Shown: positions 25,556 to 35,331, numbered from the stretch's first letter. The stretch: 64,000 bases of DNA from Phaeospirillum tilakii (GCF_042683125.1 NZ_JBHUIY010000018.1:1-64000), one strand, 5' to 3'. Program-made: numbers and translations. The notes: generated by a model not told the origin, from the letters alone.

Positions 25556-25939
25556 CTATGACGGGGTCATATCCCCCTTGACGCCGGCGGCGGCGGCGGT
25601 CAGCAGGTGGTGGACCTTTTCCATCGCGAGGTCGATGGCGAACCGCACCTGCCGTTCGCCGCCTTCATTGGCGTGGGCGACCGCCTCGGGCAGGATCTGG
25701 CGCTGGAGGAAGGCGGCGAAGCCGGCGAAGGCCCGCGCCGCCAGTTCGGGCGGGTCCTGGCCCTCGTCGAACCGGCCGTCGCGCTCCAGCCCGGCGGCGG
25801 CGCGGTCGAGGATCGCGGCCATCGCCCGGGTGCGCGGATCGGCGTCGCCGGCGGCGGTCTTGCGGGCGACGAAGCGCAGCATCGCCACCAGGGCGCGCTG
25901 GTCCTCGCCAAGGGGAAGGGCGGAGGCGGGGTGGGTCAT
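25556..25939 (-). CDS. Hypothetical helical protein
   Basis: A 127-residue soluble protein predicted to be all-helical, with an LVAMLRFVARKTAAGD helix, a run of Ala/Arg-rich helices and a C-terminal AIDLAMEKVHHLLTAAAAG. I place the start at 25939 because the longer frame reads into the neighbouring gene's leader. It lies downstream of a sensor kinase on the same strand. No family is recognised; codon use agrees with a real gene. Confidence 0.55.
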   Translation of the reverse strand: MTHPASALPLGEDQRALVAMLRFVARKTAAGDADPRTRAMAAILDRAAAGLERDGRFDEGQDPPELAARAFAGFAAFLQRQILPEAVAHANEGGERQVRFAIDLAMEKVHHLLTAAAAGVKGDMTPS

Positions 25940-26032
25940 GGGGCTGTTTCCTGGCGTGACGGCGGCGATGGCGGCCCCAGTCAACCCGGCCGCCGCCGCG
26001 CTGGCAAGAGGCTTGGTGGCGCGGCCCCGGGG

Positions 26033-27133
26033 TCAGGCGGCGGGCAGGGTGAAGCGGAACACCGAGCCGCCGCCCTCGGCCGGGGTGACGGCGATGGTGC
26101 CGCCATGGCGCTCGACGATCTTGCGGGCGATCGACAGCCCGACCCCGGTGCCGTCGCGGTCGGCCAGACCGTTGAGGCGGTGGAACAGCTTGAACACCGC
26201 CTCGCGCGAATCCTCGGGGATGCCGATCCCGTTGTCGGCGACGGTCACCGCGACCCGGCCCTCGTCGTCGGCGGCCTCGACGGCGATGCGGATCCGTGGC
26301 GCCACCCCGGGGGCGCAGTATTTGATCGCGTTGGCGATCAGGTTCTGGAACAGCCGGGCGATCTGCTGCGGGTCGCCGCGCACCGCCGGCGCCCGGTCGA
26401 GCCCGGCCTCGATCGTCGCGCCGCTGTCGCGCGCCGCCTCGGCCAGATTGGACAAAGCCAGCCCGAGCGCCTCGCCCAGCGCGAACGGCCGCATCGGGTC
26501 GCCCTGGCGCTCGACCCGCGAATAGGCCAGCAGGTCGCGGATCATCGCGTCCATCCGCTGCGCCCCGTCATGGATGAAGCCGAGGAATTCCCGCCCCTCG
26601 GGGTCGAGCCGCTCGCCATGGCGCCGCAGCAGCAGGGTGGCGTAGCTGGTCATCATCCGCACCGGCTCGCGCAGATCGTGCGAGACGGCATAGGCGAATT
26701 CCTCGAGGTCGCCGTTGGAACGGGCCAGATCGCGGCAGGAGGCATCGAGCTTGGCCTCGGCCTCGCGCCGGTCGGTGATGTCGAAGCAATAGCCGACATA
26801 GCCGAGAAAGACGTGGCGGTCGTCGCGGGTGGGAATGCCGTAATCGACGATCCAGCCGTAGCGGCCGCTGGCGCGCATGATGCGGTATTCCATCTTGAAC
26901 GCGGCGCGGCGGGCGAAGGCGTCGAGATAGACCGCCAGACAACGGTCGAAATCGTCGGGATGCAGCCCCTCGGTCCAGCCGTTGCCCAGTTCCTGTTCGA
27001 GCGTCCGCCCGGTATAGGCCAGCCAGGACGGGTTGAACCAGTCGCACAGCCCGTCGGACCCGGCCCGCCAGATCAGGATCGGCGCCGCTGCGAGCAGCTG
27101 AAAATCGGGCCAGCCGGATGAGGTCAGGATCAT
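26033..27133 (-). CDS. Soluble PAS sensor histidine kinase (phytochrome-like HWE/HisKA type)
   Basis: A 366-residue cytoplasmic kinase. The PAS domain occupies about residues 10-125 (FNPSWLAYTGRTLEQELGNG, then GLHPDDFDRCL). HisKA follows with the phospho-His in YAVSHDLREPVRMMTSYA, and HATPase with NLIANAIKYCAPG, VADNGIGIP and GTGVGLSIARKIVERHGG. No receiver domain or membrane segment is present. I prefer the start at 27133, which has GGAG upstream, over the in-frame ATG at 27208, which has none. The response regulator is not in the window. Confidence 0.88.
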   Translation of the reverse strand: MILTSSGWPDFQLLAAAPILIWRAGSDGLCDWFNPSWLAYTGRTLEQELGNGWTEGLHPDDFDRCLAVYLDAFARRAAFKMEYRIMRASGRYGWIVDYGIPTRDDRHVFLGYVGYCFDITDRREAEAKLDASCRDLARSNGDLEEFAYAVSHDLREPVRMMTSYATLLLRRHGERLDPEGREFLGFIHDGAQRMDAMIRDLLAYSRVERQGDPMRPFALGEALGLALSNLAEAARDSGATIEAGLDRAPAVRGDPQQIARLFQNLIANAIKYCAPGVAPRIRIAVEAADDEGRVAVTVADNGIGIPEDSREAVFKLFHRLNGLADRDGTGVGLSIARKIVERHGGTIAVTPAEGGGSVFRFTLPAA

Positions 27134-27559
27134 CGCGCCGTTCTCCGTTCCAACGGGATGGCGGGGTGGGGGAGGCCGCGCCCCCGCCCTTTCGGACGAA
27201 GTCGCCATGACGATAGCCTAATCCGAGAATAGGTTAAAGGTCATAGATCGGTTGCGTGCCGATCGCCGCGCCGCCGCGCCACCGTGGCGGCGCCGGCGGG
27301 GGCGGGGCGGGGGCAATTCCGCCGCCCTGCCGGCCCAGACAAACCGTTCCGCCGCCAGATCAAGGCGATCACGCCCCAAGTCGGCGGCAAAAAACCGACC
27401 GAAGCCGCCGGGCCAGATGATTTATTTGTGACCGTCGAGGGCATTCCTGGTCAGGGCCGGCGCGGCCGCTATAATGCGTTCGCCTGATGGGGAGGCCCCG
27501 GATGCCATGCCGCGCCGGTCCGTCGGGGCGATCCGCTCGGATGGGTTTGTATCGGTCAG
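27134..27559. other. Intergenic region between divergent signalling genes
   Basis: About 425 bases (350 if the longer kinase start is used) without a supportable gene. It is GC-rich to about 27340 and then more AT-rich towards 27430, where promoters for both directions would fit. I see no clear sigma-70 pair, repeat or RNA. Confidence 0.4.
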
Positions 27560-29308
27560 ATGGTCAGCTACCGCGATCTCGATGTGGCGTTTCAGGCCAT
27601 CGTCAACATCCATTCCGGGCAGTGCTTCGGTCACGAGGTGCTGGTGCGCGGCTGGGAGACGGTGGGGGCCGAGTCGGCCGAGGCCCTGTTCGCCGCCGCC
27701 GCCGCCGACGGCAGCCTGATCGACCTGGAGGTGGCGATCCGCCACCGGGTGGTGGCGCGGGCGCCGGATTCGCCGGTGCTGACCGGCGGCGCCCTGTTCG
27801 TCAATCTCGATCCCCGCGCCGCCGAGGCGCTCGACACGGTGATGGCGGCGACGCGCGGCCTGCTCCAGGTCGGCTTCGCCCATATCGTCACCGAGATCGT
27901 CGGGCTCGACGGCACCGCCGGGCCGGCGCTCTATCCCCCGGCGACGATGCGGCGCCAGGGGGGGATGGTCGCGGTTGACCGCTTCGGCGCCTCGGCCGAT
28001 TCCTTCAACCTGCTGATCGGCTGCGACCCCGATTTCATCAAGATCGACCGCGCCTTCATCCGCGGCATCGACGCCGACGCCCGCAAGCGGGTGGTGCTGG
28101 CCCAACTGGTCGGGATGGCCCGCACCCTCGGCATCGAGGTGATCGCGGTCGGGGTCGAGACCGGGCGCGAGCTGACCGTCTGCCGCGAACTCGGGCTCGA
28201 TCTGGTCCAGGGCTTCCACATCGCCCCCCCCACCGGCGATCTGGCCGCGCTGGCCCCGGTCTATGCCCGGATCGACGCCCTGGCCCAGCACGAGCGCCGC
28301 CGCCGCCAGATCGACCAGCGCTGGGTGTCGCAGCAGATGAACCCGGTGCCGGCGATCATGGTCGATGCCCCGGTGCGCGACATGTTCGACCGCTTCGCCC
28401 GCGACCGCAACACCACCCATGTCCCGGTGGTTGACCGCTCGGGCCGGCCGCTCGGGATCATCCGCGAGAGCGACCTCAAGAACTACGCCTATTCGGCCTT
28501 CGGCAAGGACCTGATCGCCAACAAGGCGCTGGGGCGCAAATTGCAGGATTTCCTGGTGCGCTGCCCGATCGCCGACATCGCCACCCCGCTCGACCAGATG
28601 CTGGCGATCTACGCCGCGGTCGAGGACGCCGAGGGGATCCTGATCACCGAGCACATGATCTATCACGGCTTCCTCACCGCCCGTTCGCTGATCCGGGCGA
28701 TGCACGAGAAGACCCTGGCCCGCGCCCGCGACGAGAACCCGCTGACCAAGCTGCCCGGCAACGTGCTGATCGAGGAATATGTCGCCGATTGTGTCGCCTC
28801 GGGCGAGGGGGCGGTGCTGGCCTATATCGATTTCGATAATTTCAAGCCGTTCAACGACACCTACGGCTTCCGCCAGGGCGACCGCGCCATCCTGCTGTTC
28901 GCCGAATTGTGCCGCAAGAGCGCGGTGCCGGGGCGCTGGTTCGTCGGCCATATCGGCGGCGACGATTTCTTCATCGCCATCAAGGGCGGCGACGCCGAGA
29001 CGGCGGTGGCGGCGATCGGCGGGCTGATCGGCCGCTTCGCCTCCGACGCCGAAAGCTTCTACGACCACGAGGCGCGGGCGCGGCGCTGCATCGTCGCCCA
29101 GGACCGCGACGGCAACACCAAGCGTTTTCCCCTGCTGTCGGCCAGCGCGGTGCTGGCGGTGCTGGCGCCCGGCAGCGACGGGGTCAGCACCGACGAGATT
29201 TCCGCCGCGATCGCCCGCTACAAGAAGCCGGCCAAGCTGTCGCCCGACAAGATGGTGGTGGTGCCGCTGGCGGCGCCGTCGGCCCCGGCCACGCTGGAGC
29301 CGGCGTGA
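27560..29308 (+). CDS. EAL-CBS-GGDEF protein with degenerate catalytic motifs
   Basis: A 582-residue soluble protein with the order EAL (1-240), CBS pair (about 255-385), GGDEF (about 400-560). In the EAL part the family motif is EVL, with FVNLDP, a DRFGAS in place of DDFG, and IKIDRAFI. The GGDEF motif is GGDDF. The altered metal-binding residues suggest a c-di-GMP or nucleotide receptor rather than a strong phosphodiesterase; CBS domains often bind adenine nucleotides. It heads an operon with a binding protein and a GGDEF-EAL enzyme (GTGA overlap downstream). Confidence 0.88.
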   Translation: MVSYRDLDVAFQAIVNIHSGQCFGHEVLVRGWETVGAESAEALFAAAAADGSLIDLEVAIRHRVVARAPDSPVLTGGALFVNLDPRAAEALDTVMAATRGLLQVGFAHIVTEIVGLDGTAGPALYPPATMRRQGGMVAVDRFGASADSFNLLIGCDPDFIKIDRAFIRGIDADARKRVVLAQLVGMARTLGIEVIAVGVETGRELTVCRELGLDLVQGFHIAPPTGDLAALAPVYARIDALAQHERRRRQIDQRWVSQQMNPVPAIMVDAPVRDMFDRFARDRNTTHVPVVDRSGRPLGIIRESDLKNYAYSAFGKDLIANKALGRKLQDFLVRCPIADIATPLDQMLAIYAAVEDAEGILITEHMIYHGFLTARSLIRAMHEKTLARARDENPLTKLPGNVLIEEYVADCVASGEGAVLAYIDFDNFKPFNDTYGFRQGDRAILLFAELCRKSAVPGRWFVGHIGGDDFFIAIKGGDAETAVAAIGGLIGRFASDAESFYDHEARARRCIVAQDRDGNTKRFPLLSASAVLAVLAPGSDGVSTDEISAAIARYKKPAKLSPDKMVVVPLAAPSAPATLEPA

Positions 29309-30384
29309 GCCCGCCCCGGCGGCGCGGCGCGCGGGCACTGGCGGCGGCGCTGCTGCTGGCGCTGGCGCTGTGGCCCGGCTTGGCCCTGGCCGGCCCGGCG
29401 GGGGAGGGCGGGCTCGGCTTCGCCCTGCTGGTGGTGCGCAGCCAGGCCGAGGCCGAACAGGCGTGGCGGCCGCTGCTGGTCCGGCTGTCGGCCTGGCTGG
29501 GGGTGGCGGTCGAGCCGCATTGGTATTCCGATTATGCCGGGGCGGTGTGGGCGATGCGCACCGGCCGCGACCAGTTCGGCCATTTCGGCAACAAGGCGGC
29601 GATCGAGGCGGTGGACAAGGCCGGCGGCCGGGTGTTCGCCGCGCCGGCCGGCCCGCGCGGGCCGAGCGTCTATCATTCGGTGCTGGTGGTGCGGCGCGAC
29701 GCCCGCTTCGCCAGCCTGGAGGCGCTGCTGGCGGGGGCCGGGGGGGTGACGCTGGCGCTGGGCGACCCCAATTCGACCTCGGGCACGGTGGTGCCGCGCC
29801 AGACCCTGTTCCATCCGCGCGGGATCGAGCCGCGCGAGCGTTTCCTGCGGGTCACCGCCGGCACCCATCCCGACAATCTCGCCGCGGTCGAGGCCGGACG
29901 GGTCGATGCGGCGCTGGTGTCGAGCAAGGCGGTCGAGGCGCTGGCCCGCGCCCGGCCCGAGCGGGCCGCCGCGCTGCGCGAGCTGTGGCGCTCGCCGCCG
30001 ATTCCGGCCGATCCGCTGCTGTGGCGCGACGATCTGGCGTCGCCGCTGAAAAGCAGTGTCCGCGCCTTCTTCCTTCAGCTCGGCCGGCCGGCCCCGGGCA
30101 AGAGCCCGGCGACCCTGGCGGCGGAACGGGCCGAACTGGCCCGGCTCGATCTGGCCGAGTCCGACCATCCCGACCAGGGCGGCTTCATCGCCGCCGACGA
30201 CCGCTATCTGCTGCCGGTGCGGCGGCTCGACCTGCTGGAAAGCCGCTGGCGGCTGACCCACGGTCCGGCCGTCGGCGCGGCCGAGGCGGTGGACACCCGT
30301 CTGGCCGAGATCGACCGCCGCCTTGCCGACCTCGACTCCCTCCCGGCCGGGGCCGATCCGGCCGGCGGCCGCCGCCGTGAATGA
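29305..30384 (+). CDS. PhnD-like phosphate/phosphonate periplasmic binding protein
   Basis: A 359-residue exported protein. The basic start and hydrophobic core ALAAALLLALALWPGLALAG form a signal peptide. The rest resembles PhnD/PtxB-type binding proteins: LLVRLSAWLGVAVEPHWYSDYAGAVWAM, FGNKAAIEAV, VTLALGDPNSTSGTVVPRQ and HPDNLAAVEAGRVDAALVSS. It starts at a GTG overlapping the previous stop (GTGA). No transporter genes follow; it lies between two c-di-GMP genes, so it probably senses a ligand for the membrane GGDEF-EAL protein. Confidence 0.85.
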   Translation: MSPPRRRGARALAAALLLALALWPGLALAGPAGEGGLGFALLVVRSQAEAEQAWRPLLVRLSAWLGVAVEPHWYSDYAGAVWAMRTGRDQFGHFGNKAAIEAVDKAGGRVFAAPAGPRGPSVYHSVLVVRRDARFASLEALLAGAGGVTLALGDPNSTSGTVVPRQTLFHPRGIEPRERFLRVTAGTHPDNLAAVEAGRVDAALVSSKAVEALARARPERAAALRELWRSPPIPADPLLWRDDLASPLKSSVRAFFLQLGRPAPGKSPATLAAERAELARLDLAESDHPDQGGFIAADDRYLLPVRRLDLLESRWRLTHGPAVGAAEAVDTRLAEIDRRLADLDSLPAGADPAGGRRRE

Positions 30385-30394
30385 GGATGCCGCC

Positions 30395-32410
30395 GTGACC
30401 TTCTCCCTCCGCCGCGACATCGCCACCAAGCTGCTGTTGCTGATCCTGCCCGGAATGCTGATCGGCAGCGTGGCGATGTTCCTTGCCTTCGAGCGGATCG
30501 ACGCGCGCGGGCGGATGGCCGCGCTCCAGCTCCGGCTCGACACCTTCGCCCTGACCCTGTCGGCGGCGCTGACCAAGCCGCTGTGGGAATTCGACGACGT
30601 CACGGTCGAACGGCTGTTTTCCGCCACCGGCGAGGTGGCCGAACTGACCGAGGCCCGGCTCTACAACGCCGACAACGCCCTGGTCGCCGAGACGCGCGGC
30701 CACCATGCCGTCGCCCCCGACGCGGTGCTGCTGCGCCGGGTGGTGCCGCTCAGCCACCAATCGGTCGGCAATCCGATCGATCTCGGCCGGCTTGAGGTGG
30801 TGTTCGACGACCAGCAGGTGCGGGCCCAGATCGGCGACCAGCGCACCGCCGGGCTGCTGGTGCTGCTCGGCGCGTTGCTGCTGCTGGGGGGGGCCACCCT
30901 GCTGGCGGTGCGGCGGGTGGTGGCGCGGCCGCTGCGCCGGCTGCGCGACTCGCTCTACCGCAACGCCTCGACCCAGGGGCGCGAGCCGCTGGTGTGGCGC
31001 GGCCATGACGAGGTCGGCGAGGTGGTCGATGCCTACAACCAGCTGCTGGCCGAGATCGACCAGCACAGCCGCGACATCCACCATCTGGCCTACCATGATT
31101 CGCTGACCGGCCTGCCCAACCGGCAATTGCTGGAGGACCGGCTCGGCCACGCCATCGCCGTCGCCGAGCGCCACGGCCGCCAGATCGCGCTGCTGTTCGC
31201 CGACATCGACAATTTCAAGGTGGTCAACGACACCCTCGGCCACAAACAGGGCGACCGGCTGCTGAGGACCGTGGCCGAGCGGATCGGCGGGGCGGTGCGC
31301 AGCATGGACACGGTGGCGCGCTGGGGCGGCGACGAGTTCGTGCTGGTGCTGGAAACCATCGCCAGCCCGGGCGAGGCCGCCAATGTCGCCGAGAAGCTGA
31401 TCGAGGTGATCGGCGCCCCGGTGGCGCTCAACACCACCCTGATCCGCATCGGCGTCTCGATCGGCATCAGCCTCTATCCCCAGGACGGCCGCGACGTCAC
31501 CGCCCTGATCAAGAACGCCGACATGGCCCTGTTCGAGGCCAAGGGGCGCGGCCGCAACACCTATCATTTCTTCGATCAGGCGATGAACAGCCGGGCGCTG
31601 CGCCGGCTCGACATCGCGGTGGCGCTGCGCCACGCCATCGCCCAGGACCAGCTCGAACTGCATTACCAGCCGAAGGTGCGGACCCGCGACGGCGCCGTCG
31701 TCGGGGCCGAGGCGCTGGTGCGCTGGCGCCGCCCCGGCGAGGGACTGATCCCCCCCGGCGAGTTCATCCCCCAGGCCGAGGAAAGCGACCTGATCGTCGC
31801 CCTGGGCGAGTGGGTGGTGCGGCGGGCCTGCGCCCAGATCCGCTCGTGGCGCGATCGCGGCTTCGGCGACATCGCGGTGGCGGTCAACCTGTCGCCGCGC
31901 CATTTCCAGCGCGAGCGCGACATCGAGCGGGTGATCGCCCTGGTCGAGGCCGCCGGGGTGGCGCCGTCGCTGATCGAGATCGAGGTGACCGAATCGACGG
32001 TGATGCGCGATCCCGAACTGGCGATCTCGCTGCTGTGGCGGCTGCGCGAGCGCGGCTTCGGCATCGCCATCGACGATTTCGGCAGCGGCTATTCCAATCT
32101 CGGCTATCTGCGCCGGCTGCCGATCCGCACCCTCAAGATCGACCGCACCTTCGTCGGCGACATCGAACAGGGCCGCGACGGCGCCGAAATCGTCCGCGCC
32201 ATCATCGCCATGGCCAACGCCCTCGGCCTCGGCCTGGTCGCCGAGGGAGTCGAGACCGAAGCCCAGTTCCGCTTCCTGCGCGAGGCGGAGTGCGCGGTGG
32301 TGCAGGGGTTCTATTTCTCCCGCCCGCTGCCGGTCGAGGCGTTCGAACAGATGCTGCGCGCCCCGGCCCCGCCGGTCGCCGTCGCCGGGCCGGCCTTCGC
32401 CACGGTGTGA
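30395..32410 (+). CDS. Membrane GGDEF-EAL cyclic-di-GMP enzyme
   Basis: A 671-residue protein. TM1 lies at about residues 13-32 and TM2 near 150-172, around a periplasmic sensor, then a HAMP-like linker. The diguanylate cyclase domain has an intact RWGGDEFVLVLE. The phosphodiesterase domain is intact with GAEALVRWRRP, VNLSPRHFQ, IEVTEST, IDDFGSGYSNL and LKIDRTFV. Both activities look possible. I chose the GTG at 30395 with GAGGA seven bases before; a GTG at 30377 is an alternative. Its periplasmic domain may read the PhnD-like protein encoded just upstream. Confidence 0.9.
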   Translation: MTFSLRRDIATKLLLLILPGMLIGSVAMFLAFERIDARGRMAALQLRLDTFALTLSAALTKPLWEFDDVTVERLFSATGEVAELTEARLYNADNALVAETRGHHAVAPDAVLLRRVVPLSHQSVGNPIDLGRLEVVFDDQQVRAQIGDQRTAGLLVLLGALLLLGGATLLAVRRVVARPLRRLRDSLYRNASTQGREPLVWRGHDEVGEVVDAYNQLLAEIDQHSRDIHHLAYHDSLTGLPNRQLLEDRLGHAIAVAERHGRQIALLFADIDNFKVVNDTLGHKQGDRLLRTVAERIGGAVRSMDTVARWGGDEFVLVLETIASPGEAANVAEKLIEVIGAPVALNTTLIRIGVSIGISLYPQDGRDVTALIKNADMALFEAKGRGRNTYHFFDQAMNSRALRRLDIAVALRHAIAQDQLELHYQPKVRTRDGAVVGAEALVRWRRPGEGLIPPGEFIPQAEESDLIVALGEWVVRRACAQIRSWRDRGFGDIAVAVNLSPRHFQRERDIERVIALVEAAGVAPSLIEIEVTESTVMRDPELAISLLWRLRERGFGIAIDDFGSGYSNLGYLRRLPIRTLKIDRTFVGDIEQGRDGAEIVRAIIAMANALGLGLVAEGVETEAQFRFLREAECAVVQGFYFSRPLPVEAFEQMLRAPAPPVAVAGPAFATV

Positions 32411-32414
32411 ACGT

Positions 32415-32583
32415 GCGGGGCTGCCGCCCCGGCCCCGCCTGGAGGCTTGCGCCTCCAGACCTCCCCCTTTTTTTGCCCTTCGCGCGGCCAACGCCCGCGC
32501 CCAAGCTGACCGGCCTTTCCGTGCCCGACCATCAAGGGGTTCCAAGGGCCTTGCGGCCCTTGGCGGGGGTGGGCGGAGCCCAC
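32415..32583. repeat. Inverted pair of double-hairpin repeats
   Basis: The left unit is GGGGCTGCCGCCCC then CTGGAGGC/GCCTCCAG followed by a T-run. The right unit is CCAAGGGCC/GGCCCTTGG then GTGGGCGGAGCCCAC in the opposite orientation. It separates convergent genes and probably terminates both. Confidence 0.75.
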
Positions 32584-32604
32584 AACATCACCCCGAAACC
32601 CACA

Positions 32605-34632
32605 TCAATCCTCGGCGAGGGCCTCGCGGCGGGCCTCGATCACCTTTTCGGCGACGCGGCCGTTGACCTCCTGCAAATGGTCGAACTTCCAGGCGAAGGT
32701 GCCGACCCCCATCGTCAGCGAGCGCAACTCGACGATCAGATCGTCCATTTCCGCCTGCGGCAGGTAGGCATTGACCTGATCCCAGCCGCGCCAGTCCGCC
32801 TTGGCGTCGTAGCCGAGCAACTGGCCGCGCCGGCCGGTGACGATGCGCTGGGCCTTGGCGGTACAGTCGTTGGGGACCGCGATCTCCACCAGCAGCACCG
32901 GTTCGAGCAGCACCGGCTCGCATTGCGGCATGCCTTCGGTCATCGCGATGCGGGCGGCGGTCTTGAACGCCATGTCCGAACTGTCCACCGCGTGATAGCT
33001 GCCCTGGGTCAGCGTCACCGAGAGGTCCACCACCGGGAAGCCGAGCGGGCCGCGCACCAGATAATCGGTCACGCCCTGTTCGACCGCCGGGATGTAGTGG
33101 CGCGGCACCACGCCGCCGACCACGGTCTCGCGGAATTCGAACCCGGCGCCGCGCGGACGCGGGGCGATGTCGAGGGTGACGTCGCCGAACTGGCCATGTC
33201 CGCCCGATTGCTTCTTGTGGCGGCCGTGGATGGTGGTGGCCTTGCGGATGGTCTCGCGGTAGGGCACCGTCGGCTTGCGCGCCGTGACCCCCAGATTGAA
33301 CCGGCTCTTCAGCCGCTCGATCGCCACCATCAGGTGGATCTCGCCCTGGCCGCGCAGCACCAGTTCGCCGAAATCGCTGTGTTCAAGCACCAGCGAGGGA
33401 TCCTCCTCGCACAGCTTGGTCAGGGCGCCGGCCAGCTTGACGTCGTCGCCCTTCTTCTCCGCCGCCAGCGCCAGCGCGAACAGCGGCCCGAGCGGGGCGG
33501 GCCAGGGCAGCGGCGGCACCGGCTCGGGGGCGATCAGCCCGCCGGTGGCCAGCGTCTCCAGCCGGCCGAACGCCGCCAGCTCGCCGAGTCCGACCCGCGC
33601 GGTCTTGGCCGGGCCGGTGGGGGCGGGCAGATAGAGCCCGGACAGCCGCCCGCCGCCCAGGCTCTGGTTGTCGGCGAAGCTGCCGCGCCAGACCCGGGCA
33701 TAGCTCAGCTTGCCGGTATGGGGGGCGTGGACGGTCTTGCAGATCTGGGCCAGCGCCGGTCCCTCGGCGGCGATGCCGAGCCGGCGGGCGGTGGCCTCGG
33801 GGCCGGGCACGTCGTGGCGCAGCGCCTTCAGCAGCCGGCGGATGCCGCCGTCGGCCTCGGCCGAGCCGAAGAACACCGGCACGATCAGATTGTCGGCCAG
33901 ATCGCGGGCGAGATCCTGGTAGATGTCGGCCGGCGGCGGCTGGACGTCCTCCAGCAGCGCCTCCATCAGCTCATCGTCGAAATCGGCCAGATGTTCGAGC
34001 AGGTCCTGGCGCGCCACGCCTTTTTCGCCGCCGATCGCGTCGGGGACGCGGATCAGGTCGGAGGCCTGGCCCGGCCGGTAGCGGTAGGCGCGCTCCGACA
34101 CCAGATCGACATAGCCGGTGACGGTCTCGCCCTCGCGGATCGGCACCTCGCGCAGCAGCAGCGGGCGTTCCGACACCGCCTGCAACGCCTCCAGCGTCTC
34201 GGCCAGCCGGGGGCCGGGGCCATCGACCTTGTTGATGAACAGCAGATGGGGGATCCCGCGCTCCTGGAGCTGGCGCAGCATCGGCCCGACCATCACCGCG
34301 CGGGCGGGGTCGGGCTCGCACACCACCACCGCCGCATCGACCACGCCGAGGATGTTGATCGCCTCCTGCTGGAACTCGACCGAGCCGGGGCAGTCGATGA
34401 AGCACCAGCTTTCGCCCAGATAGCTGGCGGTGGCGAAATTGGGTTCGACGCTGATCTGACGGGCCCGCGCCTCGGGGCCGGCATCGCCGACGGTGGCGCC
34501 GTCACGCACCCGCCCCTTGCGCGGGATGGCGCCGCAGGCGAACAGCAGGGCTTCGAGCAGGGTGGTCTTGCCGCTGGCGAACGGACCGACCAGGGCCGCC
34601 GCACGCGGCGCGGATGGGGTTCTTGCCGTCAT
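32605..34632 (-). CDS. EF-G-like translational GTPase (second EF-G)
   Basis: A 675-residue GTPase with the five-domain EF-G layout. The P-loop is GPFASGKTTLLEALL (Gly rather than the canonical EF-G sequence), switch II FIDCPGSVEFQQ replaces DTPGHVDF, and the base motif is INKVD. The domain IV/V segments SGGHGQFGDVTL and LEPVLLVEIAVP are present. The altered DCPG mark this as the EF-G-like paralogue group, not the housekeeping fusA. Its exact role in translation is unclear. The start at 34632 follows GGAGGGACG. Confidence 0.88.
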   Translation of the reverse strand: MTARTPSAPRAAALVGPFASGKTTLLEALLFACGAIPRKGRVRDGATVGDAGPEARARQISVEPNFATASYLGESWCFIDCPGSVEFQQEAINILGVVDAAVVVCEPDPARAVMVGPMLRQLQERGIPHLLFINKVDGPGPRLAETLEALQAVSERPLLLREVPIREGETVTGYVDLVSERAYRYRPGQASDLIRVPDAIGGEKGVARQDLLEHLADFDDELMEALLEDVQPPPADIYQDLARDLADNLIVPVFFGSAEADGGIRRLLKALRHDVPGPEATARRLGIAAEGPALAQICKTVHAPHTGKLSYARVWRGSFADNQSLGGGRLSGLYLPAPTGPAKTARVGLGELAAFGRLETLATGGLIAPEPVPPLPWPAPLGPLFALALAAEKKGDDVKLAGALTKLCEEDPSLVLEHSDFGELVLRGQGEIHLMVAIERLKSRFNLGVTARKPTVPYRETIRKATTIHGRHKKQSGGHGQFGDVTLDIAPRPRGAGFEFRETVVGGVVPRHYIPAVEQGVTDYLVRGPLGFPVVDLSVTLTQGSYHAVDSSDMAFKTAARIAMTEGMPQCEPVLLEPVLLVEIAVPNDCTAKAQRIVTGRRGQLLGYDAKADWRGWDQVNAYLPQAEMDDLIVELRSLTMGVGTFAWKFDHLQEVNGRVAEKVIEARREALAED

Positions 34633-34892
34633 CGTCCCTCCTTCGGGGGGAAACGCCGGAGGCGTCGCGGCGGCGGTCGATCGTCCCCCCCTCACGCCGC
34701 TGGGGCGGCGCCCCCCGCCACCCTTGAAGGGTACGGTCGCACCGCTTTGGGCGGCAGGCAATCGCCAACAGGGGCGGCCCGGCCCTGCGTCCGGCGCGGA
34801 CCTGCCTTGAAAACAGGCGGCGTTGCTCAATAAAACGGCAGAAAAGCCCAGGCAAGAGCGCGAAAAAGCCTTGCTTTTCCGGGTGGCAGAGC

Positions 34893-34908
34893 TGGCATGA
34901 GGCGTGCT
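34893..34908 (+). promoter_or_regulatory. Sigma-54 promoter of glnBA
   Basis: TGGCATGAGGCGTGCT fits the consensus TGGCACG-N4-TTGCW, with the invariant GG and GC ten bases apart. It lies 84 bases before glnB. Nitrogen-regulated sigma-54 transcription of glnBA is known in Rhodospirillum and Azospirillum. I did not find a convincing NtrC pair upstream. The remainder of 34633-34992 holds no gene. Confidence 0.75.
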
Positions 34909-34992
34909 AAATGGATGGCTCGTTCCCTGTGGGCGCGCGGCTCGATTCCCTTGAACCGTCCCGGCGCCCTACTTCCTTGAGACGGCGGGTAC

Positions 34993-35331
34993 ATGAAGAA
35001 GATCGAAGCGATCATCAAGCCCTTCAAGCTCGACGAGGTGAAGGACGCCCTTCACGAAGTCGGTTTGCAGGGCCTTACCGTGACCGAAGCCAAGGGCTTC
35101 GGCCGGCAGAAGGGGCATACCGAGCTGTATCGCGGCGCTGAATACGTGGTGGACTTCCTTCCCAAGGTCAAGATCGAGCTGGTGATCGACGAATCGCTGG
35201 TGGAACGGGCGGTCGAGGCCATTCAGCAGGCGGCCCACACCGGCCGGATCGGCGACGGCAAGATCTTCATTTCCACCGTCGAGGAAGCGATCCGCATCCG
35301 TACCGGCGAACGTGGCAGCGACGCCATCTGA
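34993..35331 (+). CDS. glnB: Nitrogen regulatory protein PII
   Basis: A 112-residue PII protein. The start MKKIEAIIKPFKLDEVK, the T-loop with the uridylylated Tyr51 in LYRGAEYVVDFLPK, and the B/C-loop residues TGRIGDGKIF are all intact. It senses 2-oxoglutarate, ATP/ADP and, through GlnD, glutamine, and controls NtrB and the adenylyltransferase of glutamine synthetase. It is followed by glnA after 113 bases. Confidence 0.97.
   Translation: MKKIEAIIKPFKLDEVKDALHEVGLQGLTVTEAKGFGRQKGHTELYRGAEYVVDFLPKVKIELVIDESLVERAVEAIQQAAHTGRIGDGKIFISTVEEAIRIRTGERGSDAI

Noticed and set aside
27241..27444. Short minus-strand ORF in the intergenic region
   Set aside because: No ribosome site; low-complexity Pro/Ala/Arg composition typical of GC-rich non-coding DNA.
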